Origin: Beduini massiliensis
GTDB taxonomy: Bacteria; Bacillota_I; Bacilli_A; Erysipelotrichales; Coprobacillaceae
Direction: 5' to 3'
DNA length: 64,000 nt
Assembly (NCBI RefSeq): GCF_000829905.1
Contig: NZ_CDPP01000006.1
Location: 744,001 to 808,000, forward strand
In this document: piece after piece, positions 26,277 through 37,400 of the stretch
How positions within the stretch are numbered: the first letter of the stretch is position 1
How the letters are laid out: every line of letters starts with the position of its first letter
Position numbers and translations under genes: made by a program
The notes under the pieces: model-generated
Database searches by the model: none
What the model was told of the DNA's origin: nothing
What the model saw: the letters and a program-made list of their open reading frames with translations, nothing else

Positions 26277-26415
26277 TATATATCCCTCCTTTAAGTCTAT
26301 TTTATAATAGATTGCAACCTTTTTAAAGAACTTGCTGAAATAGATAATCAAAATAGCGAAAATTGTGAGATAATGTAAAAAAAGAAGCTTTTTTGTATCT
26401 TATAATTTTGATTTG

Positions 26416-26424
26416 TGCTATAAT
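26416..26424 (+). promoter_or_regulatory. Extended -10 promoter of the MarR-activase operon
   Basis: TGCTATAAT directly before the inverted repeat at 26428; no clear -35 at 17 nt. Confidence 0.6.
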
Positions 26425-26427
26425 CGA

Positions 26428-26449
26428 TTAGTCAATAAAGGTTGACTAA
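26428..26449 (+). promoter_or_regulatory. Probable MarR operator
   Basis: Perfect inverted repeat TTAGTCAA / TTGACTAA with a 6-nt spacer, placed 3 nt after the -10 box and before the binding site of the marR gene. MarR proteins bind such pseudo-palindromes, and the position over the start of transcription fits autorepression. Confidence 0.7.
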
Positions 26450-26463
26450 TAGGAGGGAGTATA

Positions 26464-26895
26464 TTGGATTATTCTACTTTAAAAAATGATCTGTTTCATA
26501 TTCTTGTGCTTAATCAAAAAAGTTTAAAACCTTATGAAAATAAATCTATTTCAAAATTAACGATGCTTCAATTTCGTACGTTATGCGTATTAAATATAGA
26601 AGGGGATCTTAGCCTAAATGAATTGGCAAAGATTCAAAATATTACAAAACAACAACAATCTCTTATCATAAAAAGTTTAGTTAGTGTTGGTTATGTAAGT
26701 CGAATGATCGATGAAGCAGACCGACGTGTCATTCGTTTTAATATTACCGATGATGGAAAACAATTACTTGATGATCAATTATCTGGAATGGTGAATAAGA
26801 TCGTCGAGAGATTTAAAAGCTTAGATGAAGATAAGCAGAAGGAGTTATATGCTGCTATTCATTCTATTTGTATGATCTTAAAAGAGATTGCTTAG
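26464..26895 (+). CDS. MarR family transcriptional regulator
   Basis: 143 residues starting at TTG 26464, with AGGAGGG 6-7 nt upstream; no better ATG exists. Winged-helix MarR fold: LTMLQFRTLCVLNIEGDLSLNELAKIQNITKQQQSLIIKSLVSVGYVSR, then the wing with DEADRRVIRFNITDDG, then C-terminal dimerisation helices. Next to a perfect inverted repeat in its own promoter. The downstream activase gene starts 9 nt later, so the regulator most likely controls that enzyme. Confidence 0.9.
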   Translation: MDYSTLKNDLFHILVLNQKSLKPYENKSISKLTMLQFRTLCVLNIEGDLSLNELAKIQNITKQQQSLIIKSLVSVGYVSRMIDEADRRVIRFNITDDGKQLLDDQLSGMVNKIVERFKSLDEDKQKELYAAIHSICMILKEIA

Positions 26896-26904
26896 GGGGT
26901 ATTT

Positions 26905-29900
26905 ATGAATTTCTTGGGAATCGATATTGGATCTACAACAATTAAGTTGTATTTAACCAATGAATCAGATGAATGTCTATATCGTACTTATCAGCGTCAT
27001 TATTCAGATGTACAAGCCAATCTGAAAAGAATGATCAAGGAAATGATGGACGAATTAGGTGACATGCCAATCCAAGCAGCCATGACAGGATCAGGGGGAT
27101 TAGCATTATCACAGGCTTTAAATATTGACTTCGTACAAGAAGTGATCGCTTGTACATCAACAGTCGAAAAATATATTCCGGAAACGGATGTGGTGATTGA
27201 ATTAGGTGGTGAAGATGCCAAGATCACATATTTTGAAGGAACTTTGGAACAGCGTATGAATGGAAGCTGTGCAGGGGGAACAGGTGCCTTTATAGATCAA
27301 ATGGCAAGTTTACTGCAAACCGATGCCGCAGGATTGAATGAACTGGCAAAACATCATGAAACCATTTATCCGATTGCCTCACGCTGTGGAGTATTTGCGA
27401 AAACAGATGTTCAGCCTCTTATCAATGAAGGGGCTGCAAAAGAAGATATTGCCGCATCTATCTTTCAGGCAGTGGTTAATCAAACTATCAGTGGATTGGC
27501 ATGTGGAAAACCAATTCGCGGGATGGTAGCATTTTTAGGAGGCCCTTTGTATTTCTTATCAAGTTTAAGAGAACGTTTTATTGAAACATTGGGGCTAACC
27601 GACGAACATGTAATCTTTCCAAGTGACCCGCAATTATTTGTAGCTATGGGGGCATGCATTCATGCTCGTGAATCAAAATCCAATTTAATGCTCTCACAAA
27701 TGTATGAACGTTTAAATACCATGAAACATCTTGAAATAGACCAAAATGATATATTACCGGTTCTATTTAAAGATGAAGATGAACTGACTGCATTCAGAAA
27801 TGCGCATAATCAAAATCAGGTTGAACAGCGTTCTTTGGAGACTTACAGCGGAGATGCTTATTTAGGTATAGATGTGGGATCAACCACTTCAAAAATTGTC
27901 TTGATCAGTGATCAGGCAGAACTTTTATATACTTATTATGGAAGCAATAATGGCAGTCCTTTGGAACTGGTTAGAAAAATTATGATGGATATCTATGATC
28001 GTCTGCCTTCTGATGTAACGATTAGAAAAGCAGGGGTCACCGGGTATGGAGAATCTTTGATCAAAGCTGCTTTAAAAGTAGATTTGGGAGAAGTAGAAAC
28101 AATCGCTCACTTTAAAGCTGCTCAGTATTTTATGCCCAATGTGGACTTTATTATTGACATCGGCGGTCAAGATATGAAAGCAATTAAGATCAAAGACGGT
28201 GCTATCGAAGAAATACTGTTAAATGAAGCTTGTTCATCAGGGTGCGGATCTTTTATTGAAACCTTTGCCAGTTCCTTAAAAATGTATGTTGAAGATTTCG
28301 CAAAAGAGGCTTTGCTGGCAAAACATCCGATTGATTTAGGAAGCCGCTGTACTGTATTTATGAATTCAAAAGTAAAGCAGGCACAAAAAGAAGGGGCCAG
28401 TATTGCAGATATTTCAGCTGGATTATCTTATTCAGTCATTAAAAATGCTTTATATAAGGTCATAAAATTAAGAAGTCCGGAAAATATGGGCAAGAATGTT
28501 ATTGTTCAAGGAGGAACTTTCTATAATGAAGCTATTTTAAGAGCTTTTGAAAAAGAAACCGGAGTTATTCCTTTTCGGCCTACGATTTCAGGGTTAATGG
28601 GTGCTTTTGGAATTGCTTTGATGGCAAGAGATACCTGTCAGGATCAACGTGTAACGTCATTGCTTTCACCAAGAGAACTGGAACATCTTGCTTATGCGAA
28701 AACATTCAGACACTGCAGTAAGTGTACCAATAATTGTGCATTAACGATTACTACATTTAATGATGGACGTGAATTTGTTTCGGGAAATCGTTGTGAACGT
28801 GGCGCTAATTTGCCATTGAAAGTTCACGATATGCCAAATGGATTCGATTATAAATATCGTCGTGTTTTCGACTATCAGCCATTACTGCCAAGTGTAGCAC
28901 CAAGAGGAACGATTGGTATTCCAAGAGTTTTAAATATGTATGATAATTATCCTTTCTGGCATACGTTTTTTACCTCTTTAGGATTCAGAGTGGTATTATC
29001 TCCACGTTCCTCAAAGAAAATCTATGAAATGGGGATGGAGACAATCCCTTCAGAATCGGTTTGTTATCCGGCAAAACTGGTTCATGGACATATCGAAAGT
29101 CTAATCAAACGTGGTGTCAATGCGATCTTTTATCCCAGTGTGATCTATGAAAGAAAAGAAGATCCTAACAGTAATAATCATTATAACTGTCCTATCGTTC
29201 AGTCTTATCCGGAAGTAGTAAAAAATAATGTAGAAGCCATTAAACAAGTAAAATATATTCAACCTTTTATAACGTTAAATAATAAGCAAAAAGTCTTTGA
29301 TACAATGAAAGAAGCTTTAAAAGAATATCATATATCAGAAGATTACTTACATAAAGCCATTGAGCTTGCCTATAGCGAATTAGATCACTATAAGGATGAT
29401 ATTTATAAAGAAGGTCAGCTTATCTTAGATTATATGGAGAAGCATCATTGTCAGGGAATTGTCTTAGCCGGGCGTCCTTATCATATCGATCCTGAAATTA
29501 ACCATGGCTTAGCAGATTTAATTACTGCCGAAGGATTAGCGGTGTTAACAGAAGAAATGGTATCTAGTCAGCATGCTGTTGAGAGACCATTAAGAGTGGT
29601 AGATCAATGGATGTATCACACACGTTTGTACAATGCGGCAGCATTTGTCACAACGCATAAAGATTTGGAACTGATTCAGTTAACTTCATTTGGCTGTGGC
29701 TTAGATGCAGTGACAGCGGATCAAGTACAAGAAATCCTAAAAGCTAAAAATAAAATATATACATTGATTAAGATTGATGAGGGAAGCAATTTAGGGGCCA
29801 TCCGCATCCGTATTCGTTCTTTAAAAGCAACGATGGACGAACGTCGTCAGCAGCCGATTGACAAACCGGCAACAAGCTATGTGACAAAACCGGTATCATT

Positions 29901-31125
29901 TACTAAAGAAATGAAAGATAACTATACCATTCTTTGTCCGCAGATGTCTCCTATTCATTTTCAATTTATTGAACCGGCAGCAAGAAATGCAGGCTATAAT
30001 TTGGTTGTTCTTCCGGAGGAAGGAAAGAAAGATATTGAAGAAGGTCTGCGTTATGTTAATAATGATGCCTGTTATCCAAGTATTTTAACGATTGGACAGA
30101 TGATGAACGCCTTAAAGAGCGGACGCTATGATCCAAATAAAACAGCTTTAATTATGACACAAACAGGTGGCGGATGTCGTGCAACCAATTATATTGCCTT
30201 TATCCGTAAAGCATTAAAAGATGCCGGAATGTCCCAAGTGCCTGTCATTTCTTTAAATGTCAGTGGATTGGAAAGCAACCCGGGATTCAAGATTACTTAT
30301 AAATTGGCTAAAGGAATAGCATTTGCCGCCGTTTACGGCGATTTATTGATGCGTGTGCTTTATCGTGTCAGACCTTATGAAGAGGAAAAAGGGTCAGCCA
30401 ATGCCTTATATCAAAAATGGGTAACCAAAATAAAACAGAATATCGATGACCTCAGTTATCGTACATTCAAGAAAAATATCTACGCGATTGTCAAAGATTT
30501 TGATGAGTTGCCGTTATTGGATATAAAGAAACCTAGAGTAGGTTTAGTAGGAGAAATTTTAGTGAAGTTCTCTGAGGAAGCAAATAATCATATTGTGGAT
30601 ATTGTAGAAAACGAAGGAGCAGAAGCGGTCATGCCAGATTTGATAGACTTCTTCATGTATTGTTTCTATAGTAATAACTTTAATCATCAATATTTAGAAA
30701 CCGATAAGAAATCAAAACGTAATTCAAATTTGGGAATAAAAGCCATTGAATTTATACGTAAAGATATGCGCAAGGCTTTAAGAGCTTCAAAACGTTTTGA
30801 TGAACCGGGACATATCGATGATTTAGCCGCAAAAGCAAATAAAGTGGTTTCAGTCGGTAACCAGACCGGTGAAGGGTGGTTCCTGACGGCAGAAATGATT
30901 GAACTAATCGAAACCGGTGCACCGAATATTGTTTGTATGCAGCCGTTTGGATGTTTGCCTAACCATGTCACAGGCAAGGGCGTAATAAAAGCATTAAGAG
31001 CGACGTATCCAAACAGCAATATCGTAGCGATTGATTATGACCCCGGCGTTTCAGAGGTCAATCAGTTAAACCGTATTAAACTGATGCTGTCAACAGCGTT
31101 TAAATCACTGAAAAAGGAGGATTGA
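26905..31125 (+). CDS. Fused 2-hydroxyacyl-CoA dehydratase activase / dehydratase-like protein
   Basis: 1406 residues. Two BadF/HgdC-type ASKHA ATPase domains: the first begins FLGIDIGSTTIKL (about 3) with cluster cysteines in NGSCAGGTGAF and ASRCGVFAKTDV; the second begins YLGIDVGSTTSKI (about 320) with NEACSSGCGSF and GSRCTVFMNSK. Then come a Cys-rich segment (HCSKCTNNCALT), a DUF2229 region from about 668 (IGIPRVLNMYDNYPFW) and a C-terminal HgdB-like part (about 1000-1400: NNDACYPS, TQTGGGCRATNY, VCMQPFGCLPNHVTGKG). Activases reduce dehydratases by ATP-driven electron transfer from a [4Fe-4S] cluster. The real substrate of these fused proteins is not established. Second gene of the MarR operon. 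Confidence 0.88.
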   Translation: MNFLGIDIGSTTIKLYLTNESDECLYRTYQRHYSDVQANLKRMIKEMMDELGDMPIQAAMTGSGGLALSQALNIDFVQEVIACTSTVEKYIPETDVVIELGGEDAKITYFEGTLEQRMNGSCAGGTGAFIDQMASLLQTDAAGLNELAKHHETIYPIASRCGVFAKTDVQPLINEGAAKEDIAASIFQAVVNQTISGLACGKPIRGMVAFLGGPLYFLSSLRERFIETLGLTDEHVIFPSDPQLFVAMGACIHARESKSNLMLSQMYERLNTMKHLEIDQNDILPVLFKDEDELTAFRNAHNQNQVEQRSLETYSGDAYLGIDVGSTTSKIVLISDQAELLYTYYGSNNGSPLELVRKIMMDIYDRLPSDVTIRKAGVTGYGESLIKAALKVDLGEVETIAHFKAAQYFMPNVDFIIDIGGQDMKAIKIKDGAIEEILLNEACSSGCGSFIETFASSLKMYVEDFAKEALLAKHPIDLGSRCTVFMNSKVKQAQKEGASIADISAGLSYSVIKNALYKVIKLRSPENMGKNVIVQGGTFYNEAILRAFEKETGVIPFRPTISGLMGAFGIALMARDTCQDQRVTSLLSPRELEHLAYAKTFRHCSKCTNNCALTITTFNDGREFVSGNRCERGANLPLKVHDMPNGFDYKYRRVFDYQPLLPSVAPRGTIGIPRVLNMYDNYPFWHTFFTSLGFRVVLSPRSSKKIYEMGMETIPSESVCYPAKLVHGHIESLIKRGVNAIFYPSVIYERKEDPNSNNHYNCPIVQSYPEVVKNNVEAIKQVKYIQPFITLNNKQKVFDTMKEALKEYHISEDYLHKAIELAYSELDHYKDDIYKEGQLILDYMEKHHCQGIVLAGRPYHIDPEINHGLADLITAEGLAVLTEEMVSSQHAVERPLRVVDQWMYHTRLYNAAAFVTTHKDLELIQLTSFGCGLDAVTADQVQEILKAKNKIYTLIKIDEGSNLGAIRIRIRSLKATMDERRQQPIDKPATSYVTKPVSFTKEMKDNYTILCPQMSPIHFQFIEPAARNAGYNLVVLPEEGKKDIEEGLRYVNNDACYPSILTIGQMMNALKSGRYDPNKTALIMTQTGGGCRATNYIAFIRKALKDAGMSQVPVISLNVSGLESNPGFKITYKLAKGIAFAAVYGDLLMRVLYRVRPYEEEKGSANALYQKWVTKIKQNIDDLSYRTFKKNIYAIVKDFDELPLLDIKKPRVGLVGEILVKFSEEANNHIVDIVENEGAEAVMPDLIDFFMYCFYSNNFNHQYLETDKKSKRNSNLGIKAIEFIRKDMRKALRASKRFDEPGHIDDLAAKANKVVSVGNQTGEGWFLTAEMIELIETGAPNIVCMQPFGCLPNHVTGKGVIKALRATYPNSNIVAIDYDPGVSEVNQLNRIKLMLSTAFKSLKKED

Positions 31126-31139
31126 TTCCTCCTTTTTTA
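31111..31139 (+). terminator. Intrinsic terminator of the activase gene
   Basis: AAAAAGGAGG pairs with CCTCCTTTTT over a 7-nt loop; overlaps the stop codon. Confidence 0.85.
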
Positions 31140-31480
31140 ATACCCTATTTTATTATAAAAACAAATTAGAATGAAATACAAACATATACAATAAAGATGG
31201 CAACAGATAAAATAAAATGAAAAAAGATTTGTTTTTATACAAATTATTTAGATTATCGTTCACAAGGTAAACTATTTGACCGTTTATATATTATATCTTC
31301 AAATCTAATTTAATCACTATATTTAGGAAAAGTCAATGCAATAATATTACAAAAAAAGGCTTAATTTTACAAAATTTAATATCAAATACTGCATAAAATT
31401 AGTAGGAATATACGCCATTCATATTGTTTACTTTTTGATTTAAAAAAAGTCTGTGTCATAAAAATCGGGAGGATTACAAT
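31140..31480. other. AT-rich leader region of the giant surface protein gene
   Basis: About 340 bases, very AT-rich, no gene. It contains a small inverted repeat ATTTGT / ACAAAT near 31228-31245, and a TTGACC at 31276 without a well-spaced -10. TCGGGAGGATTACAAT before 31481 is the ribosome binding site. No convincing promoter was found. Confidence 0.5.
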
Positions 31481-34400
31481 ATGAATGGGTTTAGTGTAAA
31501 GAAATTGTTAAGAAAGGCAAAACAAATTGTAAGCGTTTTATTAGTGTTTGCCCTAGTTTTTACTACGCTTGAAATGCGTACTTTTTTCGTTTCCGCAGAG
31601 GAAAGAACGAGTGATGCGTGTGGGAATCCGGCAGTTAAGGTTTATTTATCTAACTGGAGCGGTGGAAACCCGACAAGTCAATCGATGACGAGTTTATTAG
31701 GGAAAAAAGATGAATTTAGGGTAGATATTGTAATGGAAGGGGAGTTTGATAAAGGTAAAGCAGATAAATTAAATCTTAAAATAGATTTACCTTACTTCTA
31801 TTACAATGATGATAATGAACTCATCATAACTTATGATATTAATAAAGTGCCGGAATCTCAGCGTGGAGAAAATCTGATGGGGATTCAAGCAAAAATTGTG
31901 GCAAATGGAGATTATGATTTGCCGGCAATATCAAATGGCAGTAAAGAATATGCGTATCGTGGTCCCTTTATCATTAATGGGGAACAAAGCTTAATTGCAG
32001 GATCCCCTCAAACATTAACAATAGCTGCAAGTTTTTATGGTAATGTTCCAGAAAATGCGGCTGCAAATATTCAAGTAGGTGGCGGTTATAAGATTTATCA
32101 AAATGAGAGTGATGAACGTTGCGAAGTAAATTATTCAGTTGCTCCCGGTGCAAGTGAAAACAGTATTTATACCTTGATTAATTCAAATCTTGCTTGGGAA
32201 TCTTCAATCAATCAAGTTGAGAGACCGGTAGTATGGGATAAATATAATTATTTTACTTATAAAGTAACAATGAAAAATGTGTCTACCGATGAGGACAGCT
32301 ATTTTTCAGATTTTGATTTCAACTTTATGGTTCCAAGTGTACAAGAAAAAGAGTTTGGTACACTGGATGAAGATATTATGGCATGGCACTATAATGAAAA
32401 TGGAGATCCGATAAAAAATGAGGATTTTACTATTGCAGATCATAGCTATGTTGGGGTACCCAATCAAGGCGGTGTATTAGTTTATGATGTTACGGATAAA
32501 ACTGCTGAAGAACTAGCTGAATGGGATTTATCAGAATATTCAAATGTAAAAGACTCCCCAATGTATTATCATTATTCAAATAATCGAACAATTAATATTC
32601 CCGTAACAGATAAAAAAATAATGATGGGAGAAGAGCGAACATACTATGTTGCAATTCCTTTCCCAAATAATATTCCTGATAGTTTGGGCGATATGTTTAC
32701 GACCCAGTATATTCCAACCATCTATTTTAATAAAGGATTATCTTGGTCAAAAACTACAAGTATAGATACCTATTTTGGAAAGCCGGCACCGGGATTTACA
32801 CATGAAAAATATGTATTAGACCAAAATGGACAGAAAACAGATCACATCGAAGTAGCAATTGGTGATACAGTCAACTATTATTTATCAGGATTCAAAAATA
32901 CGGGTAATTTACCTGCATTCAACCCAGTAGTGATGGATACGTTACCTCAATCATTTGATTTGAAGAATCTTCTGATTGAAATGGATTTTTCTCAAGAAGA
33001 TCCAACTTACATTCCAGTATTAGAAGAATGGTTCAAGAAAGATAATTTAGCAGAATTTGAATTTAAAAAAAGTGACGGAACTTTAGAGTATGTAAGTTTT
33101 GGACAATTTAGTGAAGATAGCGATACGGCTACATCTAAAGTTTGGTCACTCCATATGGATGGCAAAATCAAGAATTATTTGGATTCAAACCCGGGAACAG
33201 AATTTACCGGACAAATGCGATTTAATCTAGCTAAAAAAATAAGCGTTAATCAGACTTTTAATGGACGCATTGTGGTCAATGGTGAAGCACCTATTTTAGA
33301 CAGTTATTTAAACACACTCGATACTAATTATGAAATGTGGATTTATGTGGTAAGAGATGGTGATTATACAGTTACCGAAAAAACTGTTCAGCAAGATACG
33401 GCACAAGTTGATGCCATTCCTGGAAATCCGGAAATTTATGTGGATGCCTATCATTATGATGGAACAAATTATATTTACAATAATCCATTAAATGCAGTAG
33501 CGAATCAAGCCGATACAGGATTTCGCTATCAATTAGGAAATAATTCGATTTCACAGATTATTCCGGCTATCTTCAAATCCGGAGATTTATTAGATGGAAA
33601 TGGTTTAGGGTTAGTAGCAGATTCAATTAAATTTTCACCGGAGTTAGTTAAAAACAGTGTTATTGAAAAAGTTATTCTTACTAATACCAGGGGCAATAAG
33701 GTTGAAATATCGGGAAGTACATTAACTGTAGATGGCAGTGGGGCTATTATTATTGATAAGTCTCAGTGGAGTACAATAGGAAATTTGGGGCATGTAGAAA
33801 TAAAATTTAAGTCATTTAAAAATAATATTACTTTAGCCGATAGTCTTATTATGATAAATGGTACATTAAATATGGTGGGGTCTTTAACAGTAAAGGGATC
33901 ATTTGAAACACAATATAATGACATTAATGTGGATAAATATGTAGAACAGTCAGCTACAATTAATATTACACCGGGAGACCCGCTTATTGACGTGGATGCT
34001 TTCCATTATGATGAAACTAACGGATATAGTTTTGGGGATCCATTAGGAGCCGCAGTGAATAATGGTAATTCCGGCTATCGTTATCGTTTAGGAAACGCAT
34101 CTGTTTCACAGATTGCTCCTGCTAGTTTTACTTCTGGTAATATGATCAGCGGTGGAAATGGGTTAATTGTTGATGCAGTCACACTATCTGCCAGATTACT
34201 TGATGTGAGTGACATTGATACCGTTATTATCAGAGATAGCAGCGGAAGTCCAGTAACCATTCCTTTTACCTCATTAACAACGAATGACAATGGGGATATT
34301 GTGATTAAAAAAGCGCAATGGAACACTTTAAGAAATTTCCAAAATATTGAGATAATTTTTAAATCTTTTAAAAACAATATTGCAATTCAAGATGATATTT

Positions 34401-37400
34401 ATATATTGGTCAATGGAACACCAAATGTTTCAGGAGATTTAACGGTAACAGGAACATTTAAAACACAGTACGGTAATATCTTCGATAAAACAGCTACAGA
34501 TACAGGAACTTTGAGTGTTCAGGCTATCAATCCAGTGTTAACGGGTAAGAGTTTTGATGCTAAAGGGAATTATTCGGGGATCAATACACCGACGACTTTA
34601 CCCGCCAATATTTCAAGACTGACAGTAGCCAATAATGAAGATAATAATGGTTATGAATTTGAGGTTGGAAATGGCTCTAATTCCGATGTTGGAGCAGCAA
34701 ACGTAACAATCGATTTAACAGGAAATGTTGGAGATAAGAATGTATGTTCACAGACATTCTTTGATTGGTTATTCGATCGACGTGATAGTAGCTGTTTACC
34801 AATGATTAAGGGATTTGATACATCCGATATTTATTTATCAAGTAATTATGAGCTAGTTGGAGAAATAGATAATATCCAGATTTTTGACTGGGATCAAGAT
34901 CCAAAGAAAGATACTCCTAAATTGACTTTAGCTTTAGATGATATACAAAAAGCACCGGATGGACGCTTAGTGATTGATAAAACGACGATTGATAATGCCG
35001 GAATTGAACGCTTGTTGTTTATTCGTATTGAATTCAAAGATTTTTATGGGCAAAGCAATGCAGGTAATCCGGAGATGCTGAAAATTAATATTGTCGGAAA
35101 TACAGATTGGTATGATGATTTGGATGCGCTTCTAACATTTAATCCGGAAAATTCAACTATGGCAGATCAAACAAAATCCGTTACAGCCGGATTGACGATC
35201 AAAAGACCAGGCTTAATGCTGCATACAGATATTTATTATTATGAAAATACTTTGGAAACTTCTGAACTTTCATCAGTCAATTCAGACGGTAATTTAATGC
35301 GCTTAGGCATTCCTTATGATCGTAATTTCAAATATCGTGTATCGATTGAAAATACTGAAATTTCACATTTGGATGATGTGGATTTATTGATCGAACTGCC
35401 TATTAATGGAAATACCGGAGATGAAGCAAATACAGGATTCCATACAACGAAAGTAATATTTAATAAAAAATTATTTGAACAGTTTACGGAATTTAAAACA
35501 TTAACTTTATTTGATCGTAATGATTTAGATCATGGCATTGAATTTATCTATGATAAAACAACTGAGACATTTATTTCTTCTGAATACGGCGCAATAAGCT
35601 TTAACAGCGATGGTGAATTAGTATTTGATCAGTTGGCTTCCATCGGTATAAATGAATTAGGTCAAGTTGCCTTATCTGGGTTAGATGTAGTGCTTAAAAA
35701 TGAAGATACAATAAATGCTTGGGTAGATTTCTATGGCTATTCTGATTCAAATTTTGGTACAGAAAATATCATTAAAGCATCTGCTGAAAACTATATCAAC
35801 AGTATTCGTGATGATCAGCATAAAATTTCTTCTTCAGATACGGCGATATCTACTGTAAGTAAGATGTACTTTGATACAATATTAACAGCGGGTTATAAAG
35901 ACAGTGAAATAGGAGATCGTTTTGATCAAACTTCTACACAAGTGGAAGATGTTCGTGGTGGTTATCGTTATCAATATAGTAATTATAATCCATCTGATTC
36001 AGTAAGTTTTAAAGATGACAGTGAATTAGATATCGGCTATAAGGCGATAGGTTCTTATATGCTGGACTTCAGGCAATACCTGAATGTCGGATATAATTAT
36101 CCGATTGACTCAAATCCGCTTGATGGATATGGAGGATATCAAAGTCAAGAACATCAAGGTATGAATTATATTTATACCCAATCCTTTAATACTGCGGCAA
36201 ATCTTGAAATGACAATGAATTTGCCAGCTGATAAGTTTGATACCTATTATGTGAAAGTGCATCCACGTGCGATTGACTACTTACAAAGTATTACGGTTAC
36301 TAGAAGTGATGGAACGACAGTCACATTAGAAAGAAAAGATTGGATCAGTGAGGTTGGAAACGGTATTGAAACTGATCCGGATGGAAATCATTACTTCCGT
36401 ATCAATTTAGTCAATGACAATACGAACTTATACGATACGGTAGCGACCGGAAGTGCAAATACAGACTATTATAAGTCACCGATCGATTATGAAGCAGTGA
36501 ATCCGGTTACCAGTGTGGTCTTTAATTTGAATATCAACCAGACTGAATCAAGTGATGGCGTGAATGCAAATGATCCAGATTTTGGAAGTTGGTATGATCC
36601 AAATAATCAGAAAACAAAATACATGTTTGAAGTTACCGGGCGTTTTTATGAAACCGGAAAAGCAGAAGCAACCGCAGCGACACAGTTAACAGTCGGTGGC
36701 GATCGCAGTAAAGTAAGAGTAGATTCTGCTGATAAGAATGATCGTTCAGAGTGGTCATATAAAAATTACTATATATATAAGTATAATTATTATTATAATC
36801 AGTATGGTACAGCAGAATACGATGCCCGTCATTTAAAATCAACAGCATGGGTAAATGTCAGAAATGATACAAATAAAGTTTTAAAAGGTGTTCATGATAA
36901 TCCTAATCTTGATGCGGATATAGATGTGGAATATGGGAAGAAAGATTACTTTTCAGTTAGTTTCTATCGTGAGTCACTGGCAAGAAATCATGACTATGTT
37001 TCAGGAAATTATGGCTGGACATACCAAGACTTAGATGATTTTGTAAATAAGATTTCATTTGCCGACGAAGTTATTTTAAAAGATACTCTTCCAAAGATCA
37101 GAACCGATGAACAAAATGGTTATTATGGGTTCTTAACCGAAGATATTTCTATACCGGAAGCCTTATATAAATATGTCGACCGTATCGAAATCATCAAACA
37201 GCATGTAGAAAAAGATCCAAATTCATCTTTAATTCCAGACAGCGGGGATGGAATGAAAGGATATAAGACGACATTAGATAATGCAAATCCAATCATTGTA
37301 ACAAAAGATGATTTAGGCAGTGCGGACGAAAACGGTTATTATCAAATTAAATTCCAGTATAAGGAAAGAGATGAATATGCAGTTTCGAGTGGGAATAATG

